A DNA stretch of 24,447 bases from Clostridiales bacterium UBA1389 (GCA_002305335.1 DBQR01000028.1:43143-67589); one strand, 5' to 3'. Counted from the first letter of the stretch, positions 8,206 through 14,825 are shown. Numbers and translations: made by a program. The notes: generated from the sequence alone by a model not told the origin.

Positions 8206-9034
8206 CAAAAACCTTTATCCGGGCTGCGAAAAGGTGTACATGGAGTGCTATGTGAAACGCCCCTCAAAGGAGCTTACCGTCGAACCCAAAGGGGCGGTGG
8301 TTATATTCCCCGGCGGGGGATATGCCTACACCTCTGACCGGGAAGCGGAACCCATTGCCCATCTGTTTTTGGCCGGGGGCTACAACGCTTTTGTGGTAAG
8401 GTATGCGGTTGCTCCCGACTGCCGTGAGATAAATCCTCTTATCGACGCGGCGGCGGCAATGGTCCACTTAAGGCAGAACGCCGGAAAATACAACATCGAC
8501 AAAAATAAAATAGCCGTCTGCGGCTTTTCCGCCGGCGGCCATCTGGCGGCATATATTTCCACCTGCTGGAAGGATAAGCGGTTGCAGGACACTCTGGGCA
8601 TTTCCGGCAAGGAAGCAAGGCCCGACGCCACCGTCTTGGGCTATGCGGTTATTTCGGGAATAAACAACCCCCACGAAGGATCGATAAAGAATCTGCTTTC
8701 AAACAACACCCCCACCAAAGAGGACAAAAAGCGGGTGTCCCTTGAATACAGAGTCGATTCCGAGACCCCGCCGGCCTTCATCTGGCATACCGCCGCAGAC
8801 GATGCGGTGAACGTAACCAACTCCCTTGACTACGCCCATGCCCTTGCGAAGCAGAAAATCCCCTTTGAGCTGCACGTCTTCCCCGCGGGTCCCCACGGCA
8901 TTTCCCTTGCCACAAGGGAAACCTCCCCCGACTGGGCTAAGGAAAGATACAATTCCCCCTATATCTCCAGATGGGGGGAATGGGTAATAAAGTGGCTTGG
9001 TCTAACTTTCGGCGATTCCTCCGTTAAGGCGTAA
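8183..9034 (+). CDS. Alpha/beta hydrolase, acetyl-esterase / BD-FAE-like
   Basis: The 283-residue protein has the alpha/beta-hydrolase elements in order. The oxyanion-hole strand is VVIFPGGGYAYTSDREAEPIA (first part, residues about 39-55). The nucleophile elbow is CGFSAGGHLAAY, with Ser116. An Asp lies in WHTAADDAVNV (Asp206 likely) and the catalytic His is in AGPHGISLA (His238). This pattern is typical of small esterases that deacetylate xylan or other sugar esters. There is no signal peptide, so it would act in the cytoplasm on imported esters. The start overlaps the end of lnt by 23 bp and has AAAGGA 9 nt upstream, suggesting coupling. It is the last gene of the run. Confidence 0.88.
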   Translation: METVKLYDKNLYPGCEKVYMECYVKRPSKELTVEPKGAVVIFPGGGYAYTSDREAEPIAHLFLAGGYNAFVVRYAVAPDCREINPLIDAAAAMVHLRQNAGKYNIDKNKIAVCGFSAGGHLAAYISTCWKDKRLQDTLGISGKEARPDATVLGYAVISGINNPHEGSIKNLLSNNTPTKEDKKRVSLEYRVDSETPPAFIWHTAADDAVNVTNSLDYAHALAKQKIPFELHVFPAGPHGISLATRETSPDWAKERYNSPYISRWGEWVIKWLGLTFGDSSVKA

Positions 9035-9133
9035 AAGGGCGAAAAAAGGGGACGGTTGCAGAGAAAACGGGCAAATGACAACCAAAGTTTACGATTTTTT
9101 GTGTAAAAAGCCCCTATTGAAAATTAAAATGTA

Positions 9134-9162
9134 TTGAAATTCCCTTTTTCTTCACATATAAT
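9134..9162 (+). promoter_or_regulatory. Strong sigma-A promoter of the membrane-domain XRE gene
   Basis: TTGAAA (9134-9139) and a perfect TATAAT (9157-9162) are spaced by exactly 17 bp. The transcript would start near 9169, about 24 nt before the ATG, with GGGAG as ribosome-binding site. This separates the regulator from the preceding operon. Confidence 0.82.
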
Positions 9163-9192
9163 TAATACAGAACAAAAAAAGGGAGACCGACT

Positions 9193-10059
9193 ATGAACAT
9201 CGAAATGGCAAACCGGATGTACAATTACCGCAAGCAATCCGGTCTTTCACAGGAGGAGCTTGCAGACAAATTAGGTATTAGCCGGCAATCCGTATCCAAA
9301 TGGGAACGGGCGGAGGCCTGCCCCGACACCGACAATTTAATAAAGCTTTCAAAGCTGTACGGCGTTTCCATCGACACTCTGCTTAATGTGGACCCCGACG
9401 AGGTTATTACCGACAGTGACGAAACCGAGGAGACACATTCCGACGATAACGCCTCCGCCGAAGCAGGCGAAAGCACCGGAGAAGACAGGGAAAGCATTAA
9501 GAACGATGAGGCGAACGGAATTTCCTTTAACGGGGGAATTCATATTGTTGACGGCGAGGATAAAGTTAAAATCAGCCCCTCGGGTATTCATGTCACCGAC
9601 GGGAACGACGAAGTCCATATAGGCTGGTCGGGGATTAAAATAAAAGAAGGCGGCAGCGGTAATGTCCATATTTCCTTCGGGGGAAAAGGTGAGACATCGA
9701 ACAACAGCGGGGATTATAGCGATGATTCTCACGCTGACACGGAAAAGGTTAATACCTGTTTTAAAATGAAGGACCGCAGGCGGAAATACCTTAAGGATAT
9801 CCCCATAGGGTTAATTATCGCCATTGTATATATTATAATCGGCACCGCCTTTAATCTGTGGCACCCCGGCTGGATATTGTTTTTATGCATTCCTGTTATC
9901 CACAGTATAATCAATGCCATAGTTTATAAATCCATCAGGAAATTTAACTACCCTGTATTTATCGTGGCGCTCTACCTCTTCGTGGGATGTGTTTATAACT
10001 TCTGGCATCCCGGCTGGGCAGCATTCCTGACAATTCCCTTGTTTTATTGGATATTTTAA
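9193..10059 (+). CDS. XRE-family regulator with beta-repeat middle and duplicated C-terminal membrane domain
   Basis: The 288-residue protein has an N-terminal HTH (residues about 8-62, GLSQEELADKLGISRQSVSKW, then ERAEACPD) followed by an acidic linker (about 75-105). Residues about 110-165 hold three repeats of about 16 residues: GIHIVDGEDKVKISPS, GIHVTDGNDEVHIGWS and GIKIKEGGSGNVHISFGG. These look like rungs of a small beta-solenoid. After a basic stretch (KMKDRRRKYLKD) come two copies of a membrane hairpin, each with hydrophobic helices around the motif N(L/F)WHPGWxxFLxIP. The layout suggests a membrane-tethered regulator or a sensor that links the envelope to transcription. That role is inferred. 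It has its own promoter and terminator. Confidence 0.88.
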   Translation: MNIEMANRMYNYRKQSGLSQEELADKLGISRQSVSKWERAEACPDTDNLIKLSKLYGVSIDTLLNVDPDEVITDSDETEETHSDDNASAEAGESTGEDRESIKNDEANGISFNGGIHIVDGEDKVKISPSGIHVTDGNDEVHIGWSGIKIKEGGSGNVHISFGGKGETSNNSGDYSDDSHADTEKVNTCFKMKDRRRKYLKDIPIGLIIAIVYIIIGTAFNLWHPGWILFLCIPVIHSIINAIVYKSIRKFNYPVFIVALYLFVGCVYNFWHPGWAAFLTIPLFYWIF

Positions 10060-10063
10060 AATT

Positions 10064-10093
10064 AAACCCGCTGGTGTATGCCGGCGGGTTTTG
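10064..10093 (+). terminator. Intrinsic terminator of the XRE gene
   Basis: AAACCCGC (10064-10071) pairs with GCGGGTTT (10084-10091), extended by TGG/CCG around a six-base loop, and is followed by TTTTG. It starts 5 bases after the stop codon. Confidence 0.8.
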
Positions 10094-10107
10094 TTCCATT
10101 CAATACT

Positions 10108-10125
10108 CGCTCCCCTACGGGGGCG
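10108..10125. repeat. Short palindrome with CCCCTACGGGG core, copy 1
   Basis: The core CCCCTACGGGGGCG also occurs at 10163-10179, and a shorter form (CGCCCCTACGGG) occurs at 22346-22357. All three lie in intergenic DNA near copies of the 51-bp two-hairpin element. They could be pieces of a larger degraded intergenic repeat. Confidence 0.55.
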
Positions 10126-10162
10126 TGTTTTGTGATGCGGCTGCTTTTATCCGGGGCTCCCT

Positions 10163-10179
10163 CACCCCTACGGGGGCGC
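10163..10179. repeat. Short palindrome with CCCCTACGGGG core, copy 2
   Basis: CACCCCTACGGGGGCGC shares 14 consecutive bases with copy 1 at 10108-10125, about 40 bp away. It can fold into a small hairpin on either strand. Confidence 0.55.
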
Positions 10180-10269
10180 ATTTAGTACCACCGGTGTCAG
10201 ACGTTAATTTACATCAAACACCCCATAAAACCTATGTGCAGTATAATTAACATATGTGGGGGTGGATAT

Positions 10270-10320
10270 CATCCGTCAGCCTGCGGCTGACACCTTCCCG
10301 GAAAGTCGGAAGGCTTTTTT
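10270..10320 (+). repeat. 51-bp interspersed two-hairpin element, copy 1
   Basis: The element contains GTCAGCC-TGC-GGCTGAC (10275-10291), a 7-bp hairpin closed by a UNCG-type loop (C-UGCG-G). CCTTCC (10293-10298) then pairs with GGAAGG (10308-10313), followed by C and six Ts, so the second hairpin can act as a rightward terminator. A second copy at 22230-22280 matches at 49 of 51 positions in the same orientation. It lies between convergent genes. Confidence 0.85.
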
Positions 10321-10358
10321 CATTCATCCAACCTTCCTACTATTATGTATAAAAATAA

Positions 10359-11504
10359 TCAGACCTGCAGATTTCCCTGCTCTATTGTTTTTTGGGGCGG
10401 TTTCTTAAGCCACTCCGCAAGGCTTTTTTTGCCTTCTCCCAAAAGCAGCTTGAAGGCGGAGAACAAAGCCTGTCTGGTTTCGGCGTCGGCTGAGGTTATC
10501 GCCTTGAGCAATGCCCTTTTGCTTTTCATAAGATCCGACAGAGTGGCGGCTTTGGTGGAATCCAGCAGCCCGAAAAAGGATTCGGTGAATTTTTCCCTCC
10601 GGGAATTATCCATATTGTTAATCCATGAAGCAAGAATACAATTTATTTGCTTCATTTCCGGCGACAAATCACTTGCATACTCAAAGGACTTCCCCAACAC
10701 CCGCCAGGACAAAGCATCATGCTGAGCAATCCCCTTGCGGTCGGACTTGACCACCAGATATTTTTCCTCATGTTCCAAAAACATCCCCACCACCGAACAT
10801 TCGGGGACAATGGTGCGGATACGGCTTTTCAACGCCTTATAGCTGTCGGTGGAACGGTAATCCACCGAAAAGCCGGGGCCGTCGAAATTGTAAACCGCTA
10901 AAATGCGGTCCGTAACCTCCGGCGAACAGTGGCTTGCCGCCCAGACGGCTAAATTGCCTCCCTTGCTGTGGCCGCCCACAATCAGCTTGCCGACGAAGGA
11001 TTCCCCCGCATTATTAAGGTATTCCGAAGCATTGAGCTGGGAGGGTACCGGAGCTTTAAAAAACATATTGAAATCCTCCCGCCACCCCACTATGGTGTCG
11101 TCGGTTCCCCTGAAGGCAATAAACATGCTTTTTTCGTCAAGGTTTATGCAAAGGGCGGAAAACTGCTTTTCCGCTTTAGTGTCTATAATATTCACAAAGC
11201 GGGATATATTCAGGGATTCATAACGGTGGCAGGCAGCCGCTTTTTTTAGTAAGTCCACGATTTTGGAGGGCATTATAGCCCCTAATTTTATTTCACCCTG
11301 AGGATTTTTCTGAAAGAAAAGCTTTGAGGCTTCTTTCAGGGATATTGCTCCGCCCTCCTCCGGGGAGGGGACAATGCCGGAATAATCAAGGTAGGACAGT
11401 TCGGTGAAAATAAGGGCATCCACCGAACAGAAGGGGGATTTGGAAAAGGGAAGGTCCCCCCGCCAGTCAATATAGTCGAAAATTGTGGTGGAAATATGTA
11501 TCAC
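10359..11504 (-). CDS. DUF2974 (Mbeg1-like) lipase-fold hydrolase
   Basis: The product of about 380 residues belongs to the DUF2974/Mbeg1-like family of cytoplasmic alpha/beta hydrolases. Its start region IFDYIDWRGDLPF and FTELSYLDY are family hallmarks. A lipase-class-3-like strand FIAFRGTDDTIVGWRED follows, and the nucleophile elbow is VGGHSKGGNLAVWAA with Ser180. No signal peptide is present and the substrate is unknown. The GTG at 11504 is part of a strong AGAGGTGAT Shine-Dalgarno sequence. Translation may instead begin at the in-frame ATT at 11495, which is well spaced and would give the short N terminus usual in the family. It is the last gene of the HD-Nudix-kinase run, 36 bp after DUF2461. 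Confidence 0.87.
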   Translation of the reverse strand: MIHISTTIFDYIDWRGDLPFSKSPFCSVDALIFTELSYLDYSGIVPSPEEGGAISLKEASKLFFQKNPQGEIKLGAIMPSKIVDLLKKAAACHRYESLNISRFVNIIDTKAEKQFSALCINLDEKSMFIAFRGTDDTIVGWREDFNMFFKAPVPSQLNASEYLNNAGESFVGKLIVGGHSKGGNLAVWAASHCSPEVTDRILAVYNFDGPGFSVDYRSTDSYKALKSRIRTIVPECSVVGMFLEHEEKYLVVKSDRKGIAQHDALSWRVLGKSFEYASDLSPEMKQINCILASWINNMDNSRREKFTESFFGLLDSTKAATLSDLMKSKRALLKAITSADAETRQALFSAFKLLLGEGKKSLAEWLKKPPQKTIEQGNLQV

Positions 11505-11540
11505 CTCTTAAAAATGTATAATCTGACTGCTCTTATGCCA

Positions 11541-12221
11541 TTAATCAAAGGTTTCCTTATCCAGCAGATTTACCAGCTTACTTAACGAAGCTAAAGCCCT
11601 TGATATTTCGTCGGCAAATTTGGGAGTATATATGTTCTCCCCGACGGGGGCTTCAAAGCCGATATAAAACGCCTTGCGGTTTAAAATATCCTTTAGTGGT
11701 GTATCGGGCATATGGGGAAAACGGTCTTTCTTATATTTTTCACCGCCTATGGAAAGGCCGGCGGATATGGCTAAATTCAAGGCTTCGGAGTATTCCCTTT
11801 GCTTTGACAGCATACTTTCCTTCAATGCCTGAAGACCGGGGGTGGTGCGTTTGAAAATCCAGATACCGTAGGAATAATACTCCGCTCCCATATCGAAATA
11901 CAGTCCGGGAGAGTTTTCCTCCCTCCCCCTAAGGCGGAAGCGGATATAAACATACTCCCTCAGGGGAGCCTTGGGGGAAAAACGGCGGTCGTTATAGGGG
12001 GAGGAAACACATCTTGCCCTTTTTGTGTCCAGGTTGGGGGAAATTTCATTAATCGCAGGCAGCAGGGTTTCGTACAGTTTCCCCAAAGGTTCGCTTATAA
12101 GTCTTTTATAATCAGTTATATTTTCATCCTTCGCCTCAAAGGTGTTGCAGAAGGGGAGGTTTTCCATAAATTCCTTGACACCCCTGGGAAAACCGCAAAA
12201 GACGGTGTTTTGAGTTTTCAT
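11541..12221 (-). CDS. DUF2461 family protein
   Basis: The 226-residue protein matches the DUF2461 family (TIGR02453-like): an early FxxGxxxFMENL-type segment, then SPYNDRRFSPKAPLREYVYI, then GLYFDMGAEYYSYGIWIFK. A C-terminal region runs KKDRFPHMPDTPLKD. The biochemical role of this widespread family is unknown, and no catalytic motif can be named with confidence. CGGAGG lies 12 nt before the ATG, and a weaker GGG lies closer. The gene follows the kinase-MazG gene by 25 bp in the same direction, so co-transcription is likely. Confidence 0.85.
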   Translation of the reverse strand: MKTQNTVFCGFPRGVKEFMENLPFCNTFEAKDENITDYKRLISEPLGKLYETLLPAINEISPNLDTKRARCVSSPYNDRRFSPKAPLREYVYIRFRLRGREENSPGLYFDMGAEYYSYGIWIFKRTTPGLQALKESMLSKQREYSEALNLAISAGLSIGGEKYKKDRFPHMPDTPLKDILNRKAFYIGFEAPVGENIYTPKFADEISRALASLSKLVNLLDKETFD

Positions 12222-12246
12222 TTTTCCCGTTTGCCTCCGGTTTCAG

Positions 12247-13431
12247 CTATTCGCACTTAAACACCATATGGGTGTTGTATTTTTGATTATTTATTTCCTC
12301 CTTGAGGGGGATTACCTTTTCCAGGTCGATATCATACAGATTTGCTATGGCAAGGGCGTAATAAATCACATCCCATAGCTCCTCATCCAATGTGTTTTTA
12401 ATATTTCCCTCGTCGGGGCGGAGGTTCTTACGCATTGCCCGGGACAGTTCCCCTACCTCCTCGGTCAGTTTCATAAAATATGCTTCCCTGGCGGCGGGGT
12501 TGAAATCCTTGGATTTTATATATTCCTGTAAATATTTTATTGTTATTCCCATTTTATTCTCCTTTTTCCCTTCCGTGTACCACTTCGGAACAACGGTTTT
12601 CATATTGTCGTACCAGTACAGCACTTCCCTTGCCTGATTCAGCATGGTTTTCACCTCGTCGTCGCCGAAGGGCAACGCCCAGGGTAAGGAGGAAATCATA
12701 TTCGCCGAAACGTAAAGGGCAAGACTCTGCCAGAACCGATAGGGCACATTGCCGTCAAAATAGCCGTCAACCATGCCGGATGCAAATGCGGGGGATTTCT
12801 GGGCGCACCACACTATGCGGTTGAATTCCTCCCAGGGGTCGCCGAAATCGTCCCGGTCGAAATCTATTATATAAAGCTTTCCGCCGGAAATCATCATATT
12901 GCCGATATGATAATCCCCGTGCTGGTAGCATTGGGGACGGTCTTTTAATAATGTATGGCGGTTCCGGTTTATATAGTCCTCCATAAAACGTGCCCCTTCA
13001 AACTTAACGGGGCAGTCAAGATATGCCTTTACCTTCCGGTCGATTTTGCGGCCGAAACGGCTTTCCCAGTCCTCTATTCCCGGTGGGGCGGGTATGGAAT
13101 GGATTACTTTAAGTATCCTCCCCGCTTCAAGTCCGTAAGCATACTGCTCCCTTAAAGTAAGGTCTGGGATAACCTCCTCGGCGTCAACCCCCTCTATCCA
13201 GCTTTGGATTACGTAAACTCCCTCGTCGTTGACGCCGAATTCGACGGGAACACACATGGGCACCCCCAAAGCGGCAACCCACTTTGTCATTTCAAACATT
13301 GCTTTTTTCCGGTCATACTGTTCTATCGGGGAAATGCGGAGGAGATATTTTTTACCGTCTTTGCCGGTTACGCAGTATTTTTTATCCACCGACCAGCCCT
13401 TTTCAAGGGGTTCAGACTTTGTGAAATCCAT
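12247..13431 (-). CDS. APH-family phosphotransferase fused to a MazG-like pyrophosphohydrolase
   Basis: The 394-residue protein has two domains. Residues about 1-288 form an aminoglycoside/choline-kinase-like phosphotransferase, with the catalytic loop QHGDYHIGNMM (His171, Asp173, Asn178) and the metal-binding IIDFDRDDFGDPWEEF (Asp190). Residues 294-394 form a small MazG-like NTP pyrophosphohydrolase with KLTEEVGELSRAM and DEELWDVIYYALAIANLYDI, the EExxE and ExxD metal sites. The start at 13431 is set by AGGTGAT (13435-13441), which overlaps the stop of the Nudix gene. A longer frame from 13455 has no such site. The domain joint carries a complete internal ribosome-binding site and ATG, so a free MazG product is also possible. 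The small-molecule substrates are not known. Drug resistance should not be assumed from the kinase fold. Confidence 0.88.
   Translation of the reverse strand: MDFTKSEPLEKGWSVDKKYCVTGKDGKKYLLRISPIEQYDRKKAMFEMTKWVAALGVPMCVPVEFGVNDEGVYVIQSWIEGVDAEEVIPDLTLREQYAYGLEAGRILKVIHSIPAPPGIEDWESRFGRKIDRKVKAYLDCPVKFEGARFMEDYINRNRHTLLKDRPQCYQHGDYHIGNMMISGGKLYIIDFDRDDFGDPWEEFNRIVWCAQKSPAFASGMVDGYFDGNVPYRFWQSLALYVSANMISSLPWALPFGDDEVKTMLNQAREVLYWYDNMKTVVPKWYTEGKKENKMGITIKYLQEYIKSKDFNPAAREAYFMKLTEEVGELSRAMRKNLRPDEGNIKNTLDEELWDVIYYALAIANLYDIDLEKVIPLKEEINNQKYNTHMVFKCE
12550..12564 (-). promoter_or_regulatory. Internal ribosome-binding site and ATG for a free MazG-like product
   Basis: On the minus strand AAGGAG (12559-12564) lies 6 nt before an in-frame ATG (12552-12550), which begins MGITIKYLQEYIKSK. 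Starting here gives a 101-residue protein, the usual size of a stand-alone MazG-like enzyme. This suggests that two genes were joined when the kinase stop codon was lost. Confidence 0.65.
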
Positions 13432-13435
13432 TGTA

Positions 13436-13915
13436 TCACCTGTAAACGATGCCATAGGGATTGGGCTTGGTCATGTCATATTCGGTTTCCTCGTTCCAGG
13501 AACAGAAACCTTCGGTAAATCTGTCACCGAAAAAGATGGGGAGATACTCTTTGAAGTTGCCGGGGGTGTTCAGTTTGTATAAATCCTCCGGATTCACCCA
13601 GAAGTTCCTTCCCTCCTCGGAATTTTCCATAAGTTCACCCGAAAAGTCGTGGGTTTTGTAAAAGAACACAAAATACCTGTCGTTTGTTTTATTGTTATAC
13701 CACTGCATAAACCCGCAGGGGATGAGGTTTCTAACGGTAAAACCCGTTTCCTCGAAAACCTCCCTGACGGCGGAATCATAGATACTTTCCCCGTTTTCAA
13801 CGTGTCCGCCGGGGAAGGCAATGCCTTTCCAGCTTTTTATCCTCTCCTGCACCAGCACCCTGCCGGTGGATTTGTCATGTATCATAACCATGTTTGTAAA
13901 TTCAAATTCAGCCAT
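13436..13915 (-). CDS. Nudix hydrolase (MutT-like)
   Basis: The 159-residue protein carries a perfect Nudix box, GxxxxxExxxxxxxREVxEExGF: Gly37, Glu43, Arg51, Glu52, Glu55, Glu56, Gly58. The box follows the typical FPGGHVENGES strand. The early segment VLVQERIKSWKGIAF resembles 8-oxo-dGTP or related NTP pyrophosphatases, but the substrate cannot be fixed from sequence. CGGAG lies 7-8 nt before the ATG. The start overlaps the end of the HD gene by 8 bp, and its stop codon lies inside the Shine-Dalgarno sequence of the kinase-MazG gene. Translation of the three genes is therefore closely coupled. Confidence 0.92.
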   Translation of the reverse strand: MAEFEFTNMVMIHDKSTGRVLVQERIKSWKGIAFPGGHVENGESIYDSAVREVFEETGFTVRNLIPCGFMQWYNNKTNDRYFVFFYKTHDFSGELMENSEEGRNFWVNPEDLYKLNTPGNFKEYLPIFFGDRFTEGFCSWNEETEYDMTKPNPYGIVYR

Positions 13916-14555
13916 TTTTAACTCCGTTTTTTATTATTTCATCCAGATTCCACACTCTGCCTTCCAGTTCGGTGTCAAAGCGGGTGGCGAAGCTTTTCAG
14001 GAAAGCATATTTTTCGTCAAGAATCAGTTTACTAAACTCAAAATTAAGCTGCATTCTGTGTTCCGTATGTTGTTTGACAGCGACATTCAGCAAAAAGTCC
14101 TTCGCCTCGTTTATGGTTTCGCCGTGGGCGGTCGCATACAAAAAATGTTCCCACACGCCGAAAGTGCCCAAATGGTCAAGCAGGTCGGCGTCCTGCATCA
14201 GTTTTACAACCTCGGGGTAGTTGTTTCCCTCAATCCTTTCGTCATGTACCGAAATAATATAGCATATTTGCTCAAGCTCATCTTGAGTACATAAGCCGGA
14301 AAGCAGCTGTCTTGTCTTTTCCGCCCCCAAAGCGCAGTGGTTTTCGCTGCCGTTTGAAATATCGTGAAACCATGCCGAAACCGTCAGAATTTCGTCGGAC
14401 GACGAGTTTTCGGGTAGCAGGATTTCACGAAGGGTTAATGCAAGGTTTGCCGTCCTTTGACCGTGGTAATATTTATTGCCCTTGTCCTTCCAGTTATGGG
14501 AACTGCGGTCGGCCATCCGCGAATAGGCGATTTCATTTATTTTTATTAAATCCAT
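13908..14555 (-). CDS. HD-domain phosphohydrolase
   Basis: The 215-residue protein shows the HD-domain ligands in order: His31 in KYYHGQRTANLAL, His64-Asp65 in AWFHDISNGSENHC, and Asp122/Asp124 in MQDADLLDHLG. Another His-Asp pair lies in ISVHDERIEG (about 104-105). Such proteins hydrolyse phosphate esters of nucleotides or related metabolites with a metal centre. There is no GAF, PAS or synthetase domain, so it is a single-domain enzyme. GGAT lies about 8 nt before the ATG. It is the first gene of the minus-strand operon and has its own promoter. Confidence 0.88.
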   Translation of the reverse strand: MDLIKINEIAYSRMADRSSHNWKDKGNKYYHGQRTANLALTLREILLPENSSSDEILTVSAWFHDISNGSENHCALGAEKTRQLLSGLCTQDELEQICYIISVHDERIEGNNYPEVVKLMQDADLLDHLGTFGVWEHFLYATAHGETINEAKDFLLNVAVKQHTEHRMQLNFEFSKLILDEKYAFLKSFATRFDTELEGRVWNLDEIIKNGVKNG

Positions 14556-14585
14556 ATATAATATCCTTATTGTTTTTGGGACTTA

Positions 14586-14614
14586 ATCATAGCATAAATA
14601 AAAAAATAAATCAA
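14586..14614 (-). promoter_or_regulatory. Sigma-A promoter of the HD-Nudix-kinase operon
   Basis: On the minus strand TTGATT (14609-14614) and TATGAT (14586-14591) are spaced by 17 bp, with TGC directly before the -10 box (extended -10). The start would fall near 14579, about 24 nt before the HD gene. It is divergent from the promoter at 14643, and the two -35 boxes are 28 bp apart. Confidence 0.75.
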
Positions 14615-14642
14615 CGAATTTTGGGAATCTTTTAATTTAATA

Positions 14643-14671
14643 TTGACATATTGTGTATATTGTGGTATATT
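14643..14671 (+). promoter_or_regulatory. Strong extended -10 promoter of the RsgA-RNHCP gene
   Basis: A perfect TTGACA (14643-14648) is followed after 17 bp by TATATT (14666-14671), with TGG before it as an extended -10 element. Transcription should start near 14678. A promoter this strong with a 330-nt leader fits a gene held back by attenuation rather than by weak initiation. Confidence 0.82.
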
Positions 14672-14712
14672 GACGTAGATAATAACGTTACCAATCGAAA
14701 GGAGTGTTATTA

Positions 14713-14745
14713 ATGTCGGAAATCTATGAGGTGGCTCTTAATTAA
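14713..14745 (+). CDS. Leader short ORF1 (10 codons)
   Basis: The frame encodes MSEIYEVALN and ends with TAA. AAAGGAG (14698-14704) lies 8 nt before the ATG, an excellent ribosome-binding site. The same frame stays open after the TAA (PNTEAEEYQ) right up to ORF2, so the two may once have been one 32-codon leader peptide. Too short to judge by coding statistics; the site and its place in the leader are the evidence. Confidence 0.5.
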   Translation: MSEIYEVALN

Positions 14746-14772
14746 CCGAATACCGAGGCAGAGGAATATCAA

Positions 14773-14811
14773 ATGATATATTATCCTTTGCCGTGTAACG
14801 GCCTTTCGTGA
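14773..14811 (+). CDS. Leader short ORF2 (12 codons), overlaps the antiterminator arms
   Basis: The frame encodes MIYYPLPCNGLS and ends with TGA at 14809-14811. AGAGGA lies 7 nt upstream. It is in frame with ORF1. Codons for Pro-Leu-Pro-Cys cover one segment complementary to the terminator 1 arm, and the final Leu-Ser-stop codons cover the other. The YYPLP stretch holds two prolines, which can slow ribosomes, but a stalling role is untested. Confidence 0.5.
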   Translation: MIYYPLPCNGLS

Positions 14812-14825
14812 ATACTGTTTGGTAT

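Larger units (their letters stand above)
10060..10358. other. Intergenic region between convergent genes, filled with hairpin elements
   Basis: These 299 bases hold the terminator of the XRE gene, two short CCCCTACGGGG palindromes and a 51-bp two-hairpin element that recurs at 22230. I see no convincing ORF or promoter here. The remaining bases, about 10180-10260, show nothing I can assign. Confidence 0.6.

Noticed and set aside
9042..9059. AAAAGGGGACGGTTGC-like string, reminiscent of REP-type repeats in Clostridia
   Set aside because: Only one copy is seen, with no second half or nearby transposase, so it cannot be called a repeat from this window.
9035..9133. Possible terminator after the esterase gene
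   Set aside because: The best stem (GGTTG...CAACC) is 5 bp with a long loop and no adjacent T-run. It is too weak to annotate.
10345..10725. Plus-strand ORF of 126 residues at the end of the DUF2974 gene
   Set aside because: It overlaps the coding region of a recognised family protein in antisense and lacks a credible ribosome-binding site.
12552..13431. Aminoglycoside resistance from the APH-like kinase domain
   Set aside because: The kinase fold and HGDxHxxN motif are shared by many small-molecule kinases. Nothing in the sequence points to an antibiotic substrate.
13431..13455. Longer start for the kinase-MazG gene at 13455
   Set aside because: The strong AGGTGAT site sits between 13455 and the ATG at 13431, and the extra eight residues overlap the end of the Nudix gene. 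The shorter start is better supported.
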